Shown: piece by piece, positions 47,335 to 57,479 of the stretch
How the letters are laid out: the number at the start of each line of letters is the position of its first letter
How positions within the stretch are numbered: position 1 is the first letter of the stretch
Origin: Salticus scenicus
Lineage: Eukaryota > Arthropoda > Arachnida > Araneae > Salticidae
Assembly: GCA_963930645.1 (NCBI GenBank)
Contig: OZ005656.1
Span: forward strand, 191,036,979-191,100,978
Direction of reading: 5' to 3'
Length of the DNA stretch: 64,000 nucleotides
The notes under the pieces: generated by a model
What the model saw: only the letters and a program-made list of their open reading frames with translations
What the model was told of the DNA's origin: nothing
The model's database searches: none
Position numbers and translations under genes: made by a program

Positions 47335-49350
47335 TAATAAAGTAAAATAAAAATTAAGTAAGTAAATAAATAAATAAAAACAAAAAAGATAAATTAAAAG
47401 TATATTTAAAATCTTAACGGTTGTCGACAATTTTGTATTATATAGATTTTATTTTGAAAGCAAAATAAGTAAATTTAAGACAAATAAAATAAAAAACGAA
47501 ATTTATTTTAAACGTGGTTAAATCGTTCTATTCTGTTTAATTTATAAATAAGACACACGACAGATCTTTATACAGAATATCAAAAAAGAACAAGAAAAAT
47601 TAAATAAATGAAAAAAATGCAATATATTTTGATTGATTTATTTAGCTAAATAAATTTTTAAATAGCGCTAAACTGTTTTATTCGGATTTTAAACGGATCG
47701 CTATTTCCATGTCTGGTAAAGAAGAAATTCTACTATATCCTTTGTGGAATTTAACTTCAAGTGACAAAAGGTATGATTATTTACAGAATTATAGATTATC
47801 GTGTGAATGTATAGAAAATTTTGACAATTTAAAGTGAATAAACTTACCACAGACGCCGCGTAGTAAGGTGCATTATCATCTTGAAATGCTGTTTACGGAA
47901 ATGTCCAAGAGACCTCTAAAATAGACGGTCAGGCACCACTTTCATGAAGATTGTGTTTTCTTCAAGTTAATTGATCCCTTGAGCATAAAAATTTGCCCGA
48001 CTGTTTGAAAAGTTATGCACCTCCGTACCATAATGTGCGGAGAATGTGTCACTGTTTTAAAAGTGCGATTTTCATTAAGTCGGTTATATTTTCGCTGTCA
48101 GATCTGCTTGTTTTCTTTAGCTCGAAATAAGTTAAACATAACTCATATTCGGATTTTAAAGCATTATATATTTGATTTTGCAGGTACCATAGATTATATT
48201 AATTTTATATTTAAAGAAATACATTAATAAAAAAATCGTTTGATTTAATTGAATATTTTGCGTATATTTAATTCATAAATCAAAATGTAAACAAATACAA
48301 TGTATTAAATAAAACATATACAAATGTAAACATATACAAAATGTAGTAAAAACACAAGACTAGAACGCCTATAAGAAGAATTCTGCTATACATATTTTTC
48401 TAAATAGGTCAAACTATTTTTCGCAGATTTTAAATCACTAAACAAAGGATTTCACAAATTTAATCGATTCTAAAAATTTTATTTAAAAAAAGTAAATGAA
48501 TAAATACATTTATATATCTAATATATATATGTGTACGTATTTATTTATTTAATTAATATCTTACTTCCATTTAATTTATATGTAAAATTTATAATTATAT
48601 ATGCATACTAAACTTCCAGAATGCAAGAAAAAATTAATAGTAATAATGATAATATACACGCTTTTTTTTTTTTTTTTTTTTTTTTTTTTGCAAAGGTAAA
48701 TATTACTCAGATTCATTAGCTAAATATAATCTTATCAAATAATCGCTGATAAAAAGATGCTGAAAGTTTTCCCATGAGAAAATATTGCCTCCCCTCACTC
48801 GAATCCCCCCGTTTCGTGTGCACAACGGTGAAAAATTACAGAAAGTAACATATATTAGAAAAAAAAAAGTTATGAAGTTTGTTAATGTTTTTAAAATATA
48901 ATTAAAAACTTGCTTTACAAAATATGCAAGATATTTTTAAAAATCTCGAAACATATTTATTGCATACTAATGCAGCAAAATTTAATATTATTTTTAAAAA
49001 TCATGTAAAGTTTGGGTGTTATATCTCTAAACAATAAGTAAATTAATTTTCAATAAAAAAATAATAAATAATAAATAATAATAAAAATAAAGTTTAGCAG
49101 TTTGTTTGTCATAGACAATAACGTAAGGACTTTTTATCTACTCGTATTAAAAATCATTTAAATTCCCCTTTTAGAAAACAACGATAACAAGAGAATAATC
49201 ACTTTATTTGAAATAATTTTATGGGAAAAAAAATTCTCATAAGTACTATAAAAACTATTTAAATAAACATTTCCTCCCCCCCCCCCTTTGAATAAAATGA
49301 ATCGGAATGTGCTTCATTATTTATAAATGATACATAAATTTACGTTCTCG
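47335..49350. other. A+T-rich spacer with one Tc1-like remnant
   Basis: Mostly A/T-rich simple sequence: an (AT)-rich run near 48510-48545, poly-T at 48662-48689 and an (AATAAT)n stretch near 49060. The only family-level signal is the fragment at 47850-48005. Confidence 0.5.
47850..48005 (-). pseudogene. Tc1-like transposase fragment
   Basis: On the minus strand one frame reads AFQDDNAPYYAASV, matching the second-catalytic-Asp phrase FQDDNAPxHTA of Tc1-like transposases. Upstream codons in shifted frames are compatible with the usual preceding 'GxxN...YxxxL...' region. Only about 50 codons, frameshifted, with no terminal repeats found. Confidence 0.4.
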
Positions 49351-49763
49351 TTTTTCTTACTTCCATTACCCTACTACCGTAGGGTAATGGAAGTATTAAT
49401 AATTCTACATAGAAGGAAGTAGTAATAATTATACATAGAGTTTTCACTTGATTTACACGTTTTAAGGCTTCCTGAGTCCAAAAAGTTAGTTTTCGGCAAT
49501 TGGTCAGTGTGTTTGTATGTATGTGTGGAATATTCTGGCTGTCATATCTCCGAAACTAATAAAGATTGAACTATGGAACTTCACAGCTGATACAGGTCTG
49601 GTTTACAAATGGATTTTCCAAATTTTATGAAAATTGGAAAACCGGAAGTGGGTCATCAGAAACCGGAAATGGGACCATAAGTCCGTATTTTAAAAACGGC
49701 TCAAACGATTTCTTTCAAAGTTGTTATATAAACACTCTATTAAATGTCCTTTCGAATGATGTA

Positions 49764-50675
49764 CAGGGTGTGGTAGATAAGTAATGAGACTCAGTCTAGA
49801 AAAACAAATTTATTGATCCGATTTGTACAAAACGTTAATATTCTTCAAAGTACTCGCCTTGGGCGTCGACACAACGTTGCCAGCGCGTTTTCCAAGCTTC
49901 ATAGGCCCCACTGTAGTCCATTGGAGTTATCCCAGTTAGTGCCTTCGTGACAGCACGTTGGATGTTCGGAATATCGTCGAAACGATGACCCTTCAGGCAT
50001 CTTTTGACCTTCGGAAATAGGAAGAAATCAGGAGGACTCAAGTCAGGGCTGTATGGTGGCTGTGGCAGAACTTCAACTCCAATTCGGGTCAAGTAGGAGG
50101 TCACGAGGAACGCTGTGTGCGCCGGAGCATTGTCGTGGTGGAGACGCCAGCGTTGAGCAAGGTCCTGTCGCTTCCGTTTGACGGCTCTGTGCAATCACTG
50201 AAAGACTTCTTTGTAGAATTCGGCATTCACAGTTTTCCCCTGAGGGACAAACTCTTTGTGAATTAACCCCCGCTTGTCGAAAAACACAATCAGCATTGTC
50301 TTGACGCGGGATTTTGACATTCTTGCTTTCTTCGGCCGCGGGGATGCCGGTGTGTGCCACTCCAAGCTCTGGGCTTTCGTCTCCGGGTCGTATTGGAATG
50401 TCCAAAAGTTTCCGAAGCAGTTTTTCCCAAGTGAAAGCAAAATTTGATTGCATACCGCTGTTCTATCGAGCGATCCATTTTCACAAGTGTCACGTGCACA
50501 CAAACAACTAATACGCGAAGCTCGACCCTCACTGCGCCACAGCTCCGACGCGACTGCGAACCGGTTCTATTGTTAGCTCAGATCCCCCACCACGTGACCT
50601 GCAGGTGCAGACCGCACTGCGAGCGACTGGGTCGCCGCGCGGCGGCCAGTCTCATTACTTATCTACCACACCCTG
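49764..50675 (-). mobile_element. Internally deleted mariner, 912 bp
   Basis: Near-perfect inverted ends 'cagggtgtggtagataagta' with TA duplications (49762-49763 and 50676-50677). A complete mariner is ~1.3 kb, so about 0.4 kb is missing from the transposase N-terminal half. High end identity and an almost open C-terminal half suggest a fairly recent arrival. Confidence 0.92.
49835..50478 (-). pseudogene. Mariner transposase with internal deletion
   Basis: From ATG at 50478 the first ~25 residues are normal (MDRSIEQRYAIKFCF, LGKTASETF). An internal deletion then joins them out of frame to the catalytic part, which resumes as FQYDPETKAQSLEW after the first Asp motif. One in-frame TGA near 50198 splits the rest. 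Downstream, LHHDNAPAHTA and PPYSPDLSPPDFFLF supply the second and third Asp with 34 residues between them, ending EYFEEY at 49835. The DNA-binding HTH region and first catalytic Asp are lost, so it cannot transpose itself but keeps mobilisable ends. Confidence 0.92.
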
Positions 50676-51070
50676 TATGTGGTTAGTTCAGAAAAAATTA
50701 TAGGCGCCCTGTATAAATAGCTCAATTTCAGGTCTCGCAAGCCTTTAAAAACGGCTGTACGGATTTTTTTTCAAACTCGCCATATAAACTCTCTTTTAAA
50801 TATTCTTTTGTATGTAATCATTGTTTTTCGGTCAAGAATTATGAATACCAAGTTTTGGTAGAATTTGATATCTCAAAACCGGCTCAAACGATTTTCTTGA
50901 AAATTGTTTCATTAATCCATTTTAGATAGCCTTTCTCATAACTCGCTATGTAAACTCTGTTTTATATGTCTTTATACGTGTGTAAAGTTTCTCTTACTGG
51001 AAAATTCCAAAAAATGCATATAATACATGTGATAGTGGGTAATGGAAGTCGTGTGGTTGTGTCACACCAG

Positions 51071-51603
51071 ACTTTTCTTTAATCTATTTATTTAATATAA
51101 TATGGATTTATTTTCCAACCTTATAAATAGACATATTAAAATGAAATTCTTTTTTTTTTTTTTTCTCTCTCTTTTTTCTCATACGATGCAACTATAATTC
51201 TATTTCCTAAGAAGAATTGATATTTTTCTTTACTTTAATAGCAACTGGTTTATTGAAGTGATAAAATAATAAAAACAATTTGTTTCTAGATTGAAAACAA
51301 TGCTTTTTGTGGGCTAATAAAAATTTGTGATTCACTCTTTTTGCATCGTAAGCTCTTCATACTATCGAAACAGAAATCTGATAATGACTGTTTTTACACT
51401 ATTTGATATTAAATATAAAAAAAATGAAACATAAACCAAACATTCCACTATTACAAAATATTAAATGTGATATTGGTGCTTTTCACAATTATATCACACT
51501 TCAGAAATTTTTGTGGCATCCTCACAACTGTCGCATCATACTATATTAAAATCACGAAACTAATTGTTTCAACAGAAACAACAAATTTTCAATAGAAGAC
51601 AAA
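51071..51603. other. A+T-rich spacer, nothing recognised
   Basis: A poly-T tract at about 51151-51165 and ordinary A/T-rich DNA. No coding or repeat-end signal was identified. Confidence 0.55.
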
Positions 51604-52080
51604 GGGCGCATTCGAAAGCATTTCCCGGGAAGCCCGGTCGACCGGGAAGAAGAAAAGCTGTTCGAAAGTAATTCCCAGGAAGCCCGGCCAGTTGCAAATG
51701 GTGTTCGAAACGTTTCGACCGGTCGACCGAACTTGTCCCGAACTTCCCAAAGTATTTTGCTGGGAAGAGTGGGAAATTGGATCTAGTTACGTCACTTATT
51801 TACTTTTTGAACATTTGAATCGAATCGAAGGATTTTTTGAACGTTGCTTGCTCTTCTCTCGAATTAAACTGTTATAAACAATAATGTTCACTTTAATTTT
51901 CACGAAAAGCGCCTTTGCAGATTTAGTGGATATGGCTTCCGCCATGTTTGTTTATATATTTGTTTCCCGGGAAGATGAGATGTGTTCGAAAGTAATTATA
52001 TTCCGGTCATTTCCCGAACTTCCCTCGTGACGTCAATTCCCAACTCGGGAAGTGACCGGGAAATACTTTCGAATGCGCCC
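51604..52080. mobile_element. 477-bp MITE with 'gggcgcattcgaaag' ends
   Basis: 25-bp inverted ends (gggcgcattcgaaag, then .atttcccgg), with further inverted 'ttcgaaagtaatt' and 'cccggtcgaccggg' blocks inside. Flanked by A runs ('aaa' on each side), so a 3-bp duplication cannot be distinguished from chance. Much more G+C-rich than its surroundings. The frame at 51692-51877 runs through it and has no recognised domain. Confidence 0.8.
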
Positions 52081-52455
52081 AAAATAATATTTTACAAGTG
52101 AAAAAAGTAACCAAGAAACCTGGGTCCTTTAGCTTAATGTATCAGTACTCTACGAAATGAGTTAGTCTACTCGATATCTGGTAAGGATAATTAGCTCATA
52201 TGTAAGTTGAAAAATTTTCATTGCAAATATAGACAGTCGTATGGCTCATTCATCTTATTTTATTTTTTATTTGTTTAACTATGCAGTTATTGAATGGTAA
52301 TGAATAATGAGTGAAGTAAAAGTTTTCATAATTCGGCTGGAAGTCTTTTTCTCTAAGTTTGAGCCATTATAGACTCAAATAAAATAAGTAAGAATTAAAA
52401 GCATCTATAACACTAACTCTGTTATTGCAGATGAAAAACACGTAATTTCCATATA

Positions 52456-52668
52456 TAGTCGGTAACAAAAGTGTCCGAACACTAGCAAAAATGTCTATGC
52501 AAAAAAAGTACACTTCATACGGTTTTGTTAAATAAATCCTTGTCGAATCATGTTCTTAGTCAGTGTAAGAACATGATTCGACAAGGATTTATTTAACAAA
52601 ACCGTATGAAGTGTACTTTTTTTACACAGGAATTTTTGCTAGTGTTCGGACACTTTTGTTACCGACTG
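52456..52668. mobile_element. Tc1-type palindromic MITE, 213 bp
   Basis: Same family as 38941-39155. Ends 'tagtcggtaacaaaagtgtc' and its inverse, TA on both sides. A close match to the 38941 copy throughout, including the centre. Confidence 0.9.
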
Positions 52669-53087
52669 TAAATGAATAATACCAATCGAAAATCGGAAGA
52701 GTTAGCTCAATTTTTACTCTTGGTGGAACGTTGATATGTTGAGCCAAAGACCAAGGTTCGGATATAGGTTTGATTATATTTCAATTTTGGAAAAATTAAT
52801 TAGGTCTTTTCATCAACATTTTATACTAAAATGTATCTCATTAAATCAAATATTATCGTTTACTAGACAACAATCGACTGTAGGCGAAAAATTCAATTTA
52901 AGGCACGATTTCTTAATTCCCCTCCCCCCCCCCTTAATTATTCCTTTATTTATTTATTTATATAAGTTTTATGACTTTTAGTAAAACAGAAATGAAAATA
53001 TGAATTTTATTCACACATATATGTTTATGTAAATATGCGTCTATAATTATTTGAAGATTGAAAAGCACAGTTAAATATTATAAATAA
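52669..53087. other. Spacer, nothing recognised
   Basis: The 81-codon frame at 52736-52981 has no recognised domain and crosses a C-run (52920-52933). Not called as a gene. Confidence 0.5.
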
Positions 53088-53839
53088 CTAGCAGGCTTTG
53101 CCCGCTTTGCTGGACGTTAAACTTAAATGATTTGTCAGAATGCCATATCTTTATTAATAACCTAAGTTCTCGCTGTGATTGGTAGAGGTTTTCTCGCTCC
53201 CAATGTTAGGAGTCTGGGTCCCCACTGTCTTCGGCACAACTTACCCACTTCTTTCTTCTCCACCCTCAGCGGGTGAGTTCGAAGTTTTGCAAAATCCCAC
53301 TAATGCACATAATGCGTACACTTAATCAATATCCACACACCAAAATTCGCCATTCAAAGATAATTCAAAGCGAATTCAAACGGAAAAACATGTTTTTACA
53401 CATGTTTATTGCCATCCGACTCCGAGAAGGGGGGGGGGGATTTCGAATTTCGTGAAATGCAGTTACAATAAGTGCCGGATGCATACAAACAATTTTAGCA
53501 CCAAATTTCGTGACCACAGAAGTCTTTAATAGACAGTATTATAAATAAAAAAAATAAATAAAAAATAAAAATTATACAGACACGACATTATTTCATTATT
53601 TAAAACATGAAAATCTGACATTGACAGATTTTAATTTAGTGCCAGAGGCCTACTGCTAAACTTGTTAATATCGACAAATTCTTCTTTAGTTAATTCGTGA
53701 CGATCTAAATTCCACGATAAAGTTTTCATTAAATCAAACCAATGTGTTTCAGCTGCAGATATTGTAACAAATAACGTTGGAAGTCCAGACTGTCTTATAG
53801 CCGCAAAACAACGTTTTTTCTCTTTTTCCCAATGAGGGG

Positions 53840-54890
53840 GAGGTGTGCCTTGGGGGGACTCATGTCAAAGGTGTGCCTTGCGGGGGGGAACTCATGTCAA
53901 AGTTGTACCTTGGGGGGGACTCATGTCAAAGTTGGGCCTTGGGGGGACTCATGTCAAAGTTGGGCCTGGGGGGGACTCATGTCAAAGTTGGGCCTTGGGG
54001 GGACTCATGTCAAAGGTGTGCCTTGGGGGGGGAACTCATGTCAAAGTTGTACCTTGGGGGGGACTCATGTCAAAGTTGTACCTTGAGGGGGAATCATGTC
54101 AAAGTTGGGCCTGGGGGGACTCATGTCAAAGTTGTGCCTTGGGGGGACTTCATTCAGTAAATCCCCATTCAATAAACCGACTGAAATAGGCCCTTAGCAC
54201 TATTAAGAGTGTATTATAAAAAATCGACAACGCTGTACCGACTGAAATAGGGGTACCTTGGGGGGGACTCATGTCAAAGTTGTGCCTTGGGGGGACTTCA
54301 TTCAATAAATCCCCATTCAATAAACCGACTGAAATAGGCCCTTAGCACTATTAAGAGTGTATTATAAAAATTCGACAACGCTGTACCGACTGAAATAGGG
54401 GTAGCTTGGGGGGGGGTCTCATGTCAAAGTTGTGCCTTGGGGGACTTCATTCAATAAGTCCTCATTCAATAAACCGACTGAAATAGGCCCTTAGCACTAT
54501 TAAGAGTGTATTATAAAAATTCGACAACGCTGTACCGACTGAAATAGGGGTACCTTGGGGGGGAGTCATGTCAAAGTTGGGCCTGGGGGGGGGACTCATG
54601 TCAAAGTTGTGCCTTGGGGGGACTTCATTCAATAAATCCCCATTCAATAAACCGACTGAAATAGGCCCTTAGCACTATTAAGAGTGTATTATAAAAATTC
54701 GACAACGCTGTACCGACTGAAATAGGGGTACCTTGGGGGGGAGTCATGTCAAAGTTGTGCCTTGGGGGGACTTCATTCAATAAATCCCCATTCAATAAAC
54801 CGACTGAAATAGGTCTCTAGCACTAATTAAGAGTGACCTATAAAAATTCGACAACTGTACCGACTGAAATAGGCCTCTAGCACTAATAAA
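53840..54890. repeat. Two-level minisatellite (~28-32 bp and ~165 bp)
   Basis: 53840-54150 holds about ten copies of a 27-32-bp unit 'ggggggactcatgtcaaag' plus 'ttgtgcctt'. From 54137 the unit is combined with a longer segment ('cattcaataaatccccattc', 'aaaccgactgaaatagg', 'cactattaagagtgtatta', 'ttcgacaacgctgtaccg') repeated about five times at ~150-170-bp spacing, with nearly identical copies. The frames at 53832-54189 repeat in all three phases and differ only by G-run length, so they are not proteins. Confidence 0.9.
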
Positions 54891-55344
54891 TTCAAAAAGC
54901 ACAGCTTAAGTATCGGAACCCTTTGGTGACTTTAAATATTTTAAGCCATTTTTGCGATGAACTGAATTGGCTATCTCAATTGTGCAATTAAAGATCTTGG
55001 CGAGAAACGTCCGAGCTACTTCGGTGCCGAATTTCATATTTTGCCAAAGGGATCCAATACTAAAGCTGTTCCATATCGAATCTGGGTCTAAAACAAAAAA
55101 AGGGCAAAATAAATTAGAAATATTAGACCTATATTTATAAATTTGATACCAAATGAAAGGGGTGAATTTTCTGAATCCAGGGGTGCAAACAGTTTTTTGA
55201 TGCTACAATTAGAATTTTAAAAAATAACTAAAGTATGAAATTTAAGTGGCAACGGAAAAACGGTAAAAGAGGAAAATAAATTAGAAGTATCAGACCTACC
55301 GTTACAAATTTAGTACCAAATGAAAGGGGTGATTTTTGTGAATC

Positions 55345-55498
55345 CTGGGTATCTATTCTCCGATCCGACTGCCATAGCGACCGTCCTTAAACAATGACAG
55401 TCGTCAAATCAAAAGTCGGAATGTGACGTCACGTGATCAAAATAACGACTGCCACAGTCGGAATTGAGGTATAGTCTGGTCGGAGAATAGATGCCCTG
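55345..55498. mobile_element. 148-bp MITE with 3-bp duplication
   Basis: Element 55348-55495 with inverted ends 'gg(t/c)atctattctccga.c', flanked by 'ctg' on both sides (55345-55347 and 55496-55498). The neighbouring tandem copy at about 55180 reads 'gaatccaggggtgcaaacag' without it, an internal empty site. Superfamily unresolved. A 3-bp duplication would suit a PIF/Harbinger-like element, although CTG is not the usual TWA. Confidence 0.75.
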
Positions 55499-56140
55499 TG
55501 GTGTAAACAGTTTTTCGATACGACAATTGGATGTTTTAAAATTAACTAAAGTATGAAACTCAGATGGCACATTTCAATCTTTTCATAATTTGTAGTGCGA
55601 ATCACGCGAATAAAAAAAGTCTTTATCTTAAAAATTTATTTTTGCATTTTATTTTTCCATTCAAAGCGTTTTAGTGAAAAAATATTTATGGCGCATGCGC
55701 AGGCGTTTTTTACCCACAATTTAAACACTAATCAGAATTTTAAAAATTTCTATAGATATAATTTTAAGTTGGGTGAAGACCTAAGTTTCTGCCAAGCGCC
55801 GTTGAATTCCGTCCAGCCGTTCTCGAGTGATGCCCGGACAAACGTGTTTTAGTCTTTTACCCCCCAGGGGGGAACGGGGGGGATTTCTGAAAAGTTGATA
55901 GATATAATTTTAAGTTGGGCGAAGACCTAAATCCCTGCCAAGCGCCGTTGCATTCCGTCCTGCCGTTCTCAAGTGATGCCCGGACAAAAAAAGCGACGGA
56001 CACGATGACACACACACACACAGGCAAAATTTTCTGAAGTCATTTTCGACTTTCATGGGGTGTGAAACGTGAAGATATCGCAAAATTTTTCGATTCCGAC
56101 AAATTTACAGACAAAACTCTGATTTTATTAATATAGATAG

Positions 56141-56607
56141 ATGTCGAATACAGAAAAGCTTCGCATTTCTTTCATGTAAAATGACATAAAACGATGTATA
56201 AATGAGAAGACCAAAATTCTAAATTTTAATAAATGATTTTGATTCTTACAGATTTATTATATACGATGCATTTTATGTAAAATACAGATTTTTTAAGTTT
56301 TTTAAGATCGTGTTAGATAATTTATTCATAGTAGTATTTATTAAATTTTAATTGATTTGTTATTTATGCAAAATAATAATTAAATTTTAAAATAAAGCCT
56401 TTTCAGAAAAATGGGAAAAATCATATCGTAAGCAAAATATATGATTGGTTATTTTAAGTATGAAATAATTAGTGTCTGATAAACATCAAAACGTACAATT
56501 TCGATTCTTTAAAAATTTAGCATTAATTAATGGATATCCCAAACACTTAATTAAAATTTTTTAAAACTATTATTATCATTATTTTATTTTATTTTATTTA
56601 TTTATAT
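56141..56607. other. A+T-rich spacer, nothing recognised
   Basis: Ends in (TTTA)n/(ATTTT)n sequence, the target of the young LTR element. Confidence 0.55.
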
Positions 56608-57235
56608 TGTTGCGTACTTGGGGGTTCGTGAGTTGTCTGAGAATGAAAGGCCAAACGTACAACAATTCAGTAATTTATTCACAGAAAATTCCAGAAAAAT
56701 ACAGGTCTATAAACCAAGTATCAGCTTCAATTCAAACAGTAAACACAGCTTAAACAACAGCTGTCAATAGCAAATCCACAGTACAAACTGTATAGCAAAA
56801 ACACTTGAAGCAAATCTCTCTCAAAGAGGCTCAAGAGCAAGCACTAGCGAAGCTGGCTGAAGACTGAACTGAACTGACTGCCCTTGGCGAGGAAGCGCTC
56901 CTTATATGCTGTTCCATGGAGCCCAGATTTTTCGAGAAAACTCTAGAAAGTGGTCAACCAATCAACTTACAGCTTCCATATTTGGTATATCCCATATAAG
57001 GATTTTCTCGCCAAGGTCGCCAAAAAAATCGCCAAGGTGGGAAAAAGTCGCCAAATTTGGCGCCAAATCCATTACGTGCATTACTGGGGCTTTTTAATGC
57101 GTTTTTAAGGGAAAATAAGGCTATTTCAACGCTAAAACGACTAGAAATGCACAAAATTAGCACTTTATCAACTTACTAAGCCTCTTTGAAAGAATTTATA
57201 CAAAAATAAACACAATTATTTACAATTTCGTAACA
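56608..57235 (-). repeat. 3' LTR of the young Gypsy element
   Basis: 628 bp, 'tgttgcgtacttg...' to '...cgtaaca' on the plus strand. Contains the sub-repeat 'ctcgccaaggtcgcc' followed by 'aaaatcgccaagg' and 'aaagtcgccaaatttggcgcc'. Short frames within (56906-57097 and 56954-57163) are duplicated exactly in the other LTR and are not genes. Confidence 0.95.
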
Positions 57236-57250
57236 CTGCCCCCCTCCCAA
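57236..57250 (-). other. Polypurine tract
   Basis: On the minus strand 'ttgggaggggggcag' lies directly before the 3' LTR, the position of plus-strand priming in LTR elements. The old copy has the same tract at 33329-33343. Confidence 0.8.
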
Positions 57251-57479
57251 GGACTGCACGTCCCGGGCAGTGCAACCCTTGGTCAAGAGGCGAAACTAAA
57301 CAAATTTACACAATCTAAAACACAAAAACTAAGTTGCACATAAAGATAACATAGAAATATAAATTAAGTGGGAAATATTTACAAAATTCACAAATATGTA
57401 CAAATATTTATATACAAATATTTACAGTGCGCATGCGCAAATTTTACAAGTATTTACATTTTAAATTTAAATTTTACCG

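Larger units (their letters stand above)
49355..51070. repeat. Dispersed repeat interrupted by a mariner
   Basis: Starts with a short palindrome 'ttccattaccctactaccgt' and its inverse at about 49362-49399 and ends with 'gggtaatggaagtcgtgtgg' near 51038. Inside are recurring phrases 'aaaacggctcaaacgattt', 'tatataaactct' and 'ttaaatgtcctttcg' in roughly 175-bp steps on both sides of the mariner. No coding sequence. The same kind of sequence ('tatgaaagtcgtcg', 'tatacaaagtataaggaagt') appears at 39325-39960. Confidence 0.5.
53088..56140. repeat. Composite dispersed repeat carrying a minisatellite
   Basis: The left part begins 'gcaggctttgcccgctttgc'. The right part has two tandem copies of a ~165-bp block ('taagttgggtgaagaccta', 'ccgttctcgagtgatgcccg', 55740-55850 and 55907-55985), a (CA)n patch at 56007-56024, and ends 'ttaatatagatagatg'. 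Such sequences are typical ends of a widespread arthropod repeat class whose superfamily I cannot fix. 55095-55570 contains two diverged ~185-bp tandem copies sharing 'ataccaaatgaaaggggtga' and 'gtaaacagtttttcgat'. No gene is found; the 85-codon frame at 55595-55852 lies in repeat sequence. Confidence 0.55.

Noticed and set aside
53832..54189. Three overlapping Gly/Ser-rich repeat frames that look like a silk- or repeat-protein gene
   Set aside because: All three frames are open because the repeat unit lacks stops and G-run length changes shift phase between copies. It is a non-coding minisatellite.
53840..54890. Regular repeat with similar-length spacers, superficially CRISPR-like
   Set aside because: Spacers are themselves repeats, the unit is G-run based, and the context is eukaryotic.
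56906..57163. Short frames duplicated at 60773-61030
   Set aside because: Exact LTR duplicates with no independent coding evidence.
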